A stretch of DNA of 64,000 bases from Bacteroidota bacterium (GTDB lineage: Bacteria; Bacteroidota; Bacteroidia; Bacteroidales; CAIWKO01), in the NCBI GenBank assembly GCA_037133915.1, contig JBAXND010000016.1, positions 1 to 64,000 of the forward strand, in the 5' to 3' direction. The position numbers and the translations under genes were made by a program. Below are positions 61,912 through 64,000 of the stretch, one piece after another; position 1 is the stretch's first letter, and each line of letters opens with the position of its first letter. Below the pieces are notes generated by a model that was not told the DNA's origin, did not search any database, and saw only the letters and a program-made list of their open reading frames with translations.

Positions 61912-61951
61912 TTTTTGCTTGAACATTGTTTATTAATCAATCATCAAAGCT

Positions 61952-64000
61952 TTGAAAAGAAATATAATTGTTCTGTTCTTACTTATTGTCGCTATACCCG
62001 CTGTTAGCTTCTCTCAATCGAACGGGAAGAAACCACTAGATCACAGTGTTTACCTGAAGTGGAAAACTGTTAAACATGCTATTATTTCAAACGATGGCAA
62101 ATGGGCGTCGTACGAGATTAATCCGTTGAAAGGCGATGGCTGGCTGTACTTTGTAAATCTCACAACTTTTGTAAAAGACTCTGTTGCGCGCGGCTGTGAC
62201 GCGGTTTTCTCGCCTATGGGCAGCTACGTTACCTTTAAAATAAAACAGCCCGAAGACAGTATCCGCAAACTTAAACTGGCGAAGAAAAAAGACGATGAGT
62301 TACCCAAAGATTCGCTGGGCGTTTATAAAATGAGCACACGGAATATTGTCCGTTTTGAACGGGTTAAATCTTTCAAAATACCTGAAAAATCAGGCGGTTG
62401 GATGGCTTATCAACTTGAAGAAAAACTGGAGAAGAAAGATACCGACAAAGCTAAAAAAGCAGACAGTGTTCCTGTTAAAAAGGAAAAGCACTCCAAAAAG
62501 AAAAAACAAAGCGGCACCGAACTGGTGGTGCTGAATCCGATGACCGGTGCATCCGTTACTTTTGAGAATGTTACCGAATATTCATTCTCAGAGAATGGCA
62601 GCTTATTGGGTATTATAACTGTCAAAAAAGATTCGATTGATTCTACTTCGGTCAAAGTGTTTCATACAACCAACAGTCATGCATTAACTCTGTTAAATGC
62701 TGCAGGTTCAGCTAAAAGTATCGCAATCGATACTGCCGGCAAACAACTTACGTTTTTGTTTTCGGCCGATACCGGAAGTGCGAAAGTGTTCAATTTGTAT
62801 TATTCATCGTCGGCACTCCGGAAACTTGTTGATACGCTTTCGCAAGGCATGCCTAAAGGATGGAGCGCAAGCGAGAATCAAAGACCTTCATTTTCTGACG
62901 ACGGCTCTTTGCTGTATTTTGGTACAGCCCCGAAACCCTTGACTGAGCCGAAAGACACACTTCTTGACGATGAAAAAATAAAACTCGATTTATGGGCGTG
63001 GACCGATGGTCGCCTACAGTCGCAGCAGCTCAAAGACCTCGATGCGGATAAAAAGAAATCCTTCACGGCCGTATGGGATTTTACACAGAATAAAATGATT
63101 CAGCTGGCCGACGACAGCTTGAGCAGCATATCGTTGCTCAACAACAATCTGAATGTTGCGCTTGGGTTTAATGGTAAAAAATATGAAAAATTCCAGTCGT
63201 GGATAGGGGAGGAAATGCGCGATGTATATATTGTAGATGTAAAATCGGGGAAGCGTAAACTGGTGCTTGCACAAAAGCAATATGCTGTCAGTATGTCGCC
63301 TTTTGGGAAGTACATTATATATTATAACGAAGCTGACAGTGCCTGGTATTCATACGCAACTTCCGATGCAACCACCACCTGCCTGACCAAAAATCTGGGC
63401 GTTCCTTTTTATGATGAAGATAATGATACGCCCGCAAAACCATCACCGTACGGCATTGCCGGCTGGTGCGAAAACGACCGTTATCTGCTGATTTACGACC
63501 GATATGATATCTGGAAAGCAGATCCTTCGGGAAAAGAGAAACCGGTGAATCTTACAGGCAGCTACGGACGGAAAAATAATATTCAGCTGAGAATTGTTAA
63601 AACCAACAGCGAGCTGGATTATCTGGAATCGAATAAGCCGCTGCTGTTGCGAGGATTTGATAAGGTTAACCGTAATACAGGCTTTTTTCAGGGCGGATGG
63701 AAACCCGCTTCACCAAAAATAATTGTTGAAAATGCCTGTTCATATGATTTTACGGTGAAGGCAAAAAATGCCGACAAAGTGATATTCACCATGCAAAATT
63801 TCACGATGTATCCCGATTTGTGGGCATCAAACATGAAATTTGAAAAGCCGGTAAGAATATCCATGGCAAACCCTCAGCAGCAGGAATATCTGTGGGGAAG
63901 CGTTGAACTGGTTACATGGAAATCATACGACGGCAGCCGGCTCGAAGGATTGCTTTATAAACCCGCAAATTTTGACGCGTCGAAAAAATATCCCGCCATT
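61952..64000 (+). CDS. S9 family (prolyl oligopeptidase-type) peptidase, partial
   Basis: The frame is open from a TTG at 61952 to the window end, 683 codons, with no stop. TTG is chosen because the first 22 residues are an ideal signal peptide (KRNIIVLFLLIVAIPAVSFS then Q) and no ATG precedes it. The visible part is the N-terminal beta-propeller: KWKTVKHAIISNDGKWASYE, then CDAVFSPMGSYVTFKIK, a Lys-rich insert at about 150-190, and repeats such as PSFSDDGSLLYFGTAPKPLT. The last residues (LVTWKSYDGSRLEGLLYKP) begin the catalytic alpha/beta hydrolase domain, whose Ser-Asp-His triad is beyond the window. Exported peptidase, likely periplasmic. Confidence 0.88.
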   Translation, partial: MKRNIIVLFLLIVAIPAVSFSQSNGKKPLDHSVYLKWKTVKHAIISNDGKWASYEINPLKGDGWLYFVNLTTFVKDSVARGCDAVFSPMGSYVTFKIKQPEDSIRKLKLAKKKDDELPKDSLGVYKMSTRNIVRFERVKSFKIPEKSGGWMAYQLEEKLEKKDTDKAKKADSVPVKKEKHSKKKKQSGTELVVLNPMTGASVTFENVTEYSFSENGSLLGIITVKKDSIDSTSVKVFHTTNSHALTLLNAAGSAKSIAIDTAGKQLTFLFSADTGSAKVFNLYYSSSALRKLVDTLSQGMPKGWSASENQRPSFSDDGSLLYFGTAPKPLTEPKDTLLDDEKIKLDLWAWTDGRLQSQQLKDLDADKKKSFTAVWDFTQNKMIQLADDSLSSISLLNNNLNVALGFNGKKYEKFQSWIGEEMRDVYIVDVKSGKRKLVLAQKQYAVSMSPFGKYIIYYNEADSAWYSYATSDATTTCLTKNLGVPFYDEDNDTPAKPSPYGIAGWCENDRYLLIYDRYDIWKADPSGKEKPVNLTGSYGRKNNIQLRIVKTNSELDYLESNKPLLLRGFDKVNRNTGFFQGGWKPASPKIIVENACSYDFTVKAKNADKVIFTMQNFTMYPDLWASNMKFEKPVRISMANPQQQEYLWGSVELVTWKSYDGSRLEGLLYKPANFDASKKYPAI

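Overview
This window is a piece of a Bacteroidota (Bacteroidetes) chromosome. The evidence is consistent: proteins with type IX secretion (T9SS) C-terminal sorting domains, TonB-dependent receptors with a neighbouring GLPGLI-family protein, a TPR/beta-propeller/OmpA protein of PorE architecture, 5' flanks that repeatedly carry the phylum-specific -7 element TAnnTTTG, and almost no Shine-Dalgarno sequences. The genus cannot be read from the sequence. No rRNA, CRISPR array, transposase or prophage is present. One tRNA (Leu, anticodon TAG) and one strong candidate structured RNA are seen.

Layout. 1-640: a 152-bp tandem repeat array with hairpins. 0.6-5 kb: a truncated Bro-N gene, an MBL-fold hydrolase, a T9SS cargo protein, a YdeI-family protein, and a convergent gene junction whose 57 bp are duplicated around a palindromic element. 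5.4-9.7 kb (minus): tig-clpP-clpX, the trigger factor/Clp protein quality-control operon, followed by a YwqK-like lipoprotein and preceded by tRNA-Leu. The trigger factor carries a very His-rich insertion. 9.8-15.4 kb: GNAT acetyltransferase with a frameshifted small gene, LtaS-like sulfatase, guanine deaminase, an orphan antitoxin-like XRE regulator, a lipoprotein, a radical SAM protein. 15.4-21 kb: two beta-barrel proteins, an acyltransferase, a GreA/B-like protein, DUF5063, recF and a DUF721 (DciA-like) gene. 21-28.4 kb: LysM/periplasmic-binding protein, TonB-type receptor plus GLPGLI pair, acyl-CoA dehydrogenase, a large palindromic repeat element and a 59-residue winged-helix protein.

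28.4-39.6 kb: FAD/Fe-S D-lactate or 2-hydroxyglutarate dehydrogenase-like protein, YitT, glycerol kinase, then a MarR-TolC-HlyD-permease-permease efflux locus with two matching GTTG-N6-CAAC palindromes and no ATPase gene. 39.6-50.9 kb (minus): threonine/serine dehydratase, a low-molecular-weight phosphatase-like protein lacking its general acid, dnaA with an altered P-loop, a 5'-nucleotidase split over two genes, lgt, mtaB, the PorE-like protein, queE and folD. 51-64 kb: a C10 peptidase with CUB and T9SS domains, a TonB-dependent receptor, MATE and CDF transporters, a TraB/GumN protein, an oligopeptide-binding lipoprotein, an AT-rich cluster of DnaA-box-like 9-mers, a promoter-plus-terminator-bounded structured RNA of about 310 nt, YjbQ, and the first 683 codons of an S9 peptidase that runs off the end.

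The most interesting non-ordinary signals are the RNA at about 61.05-61.36 kb, the hairpin-plus-long-palindrome elements at 4.2 and 27.8 kb (one flanked by a long duplication of gene ends), and the MarR operator pair at the ATPase-less permease operon. All functional calls are from reading the sequence by eye; no database search was possible.
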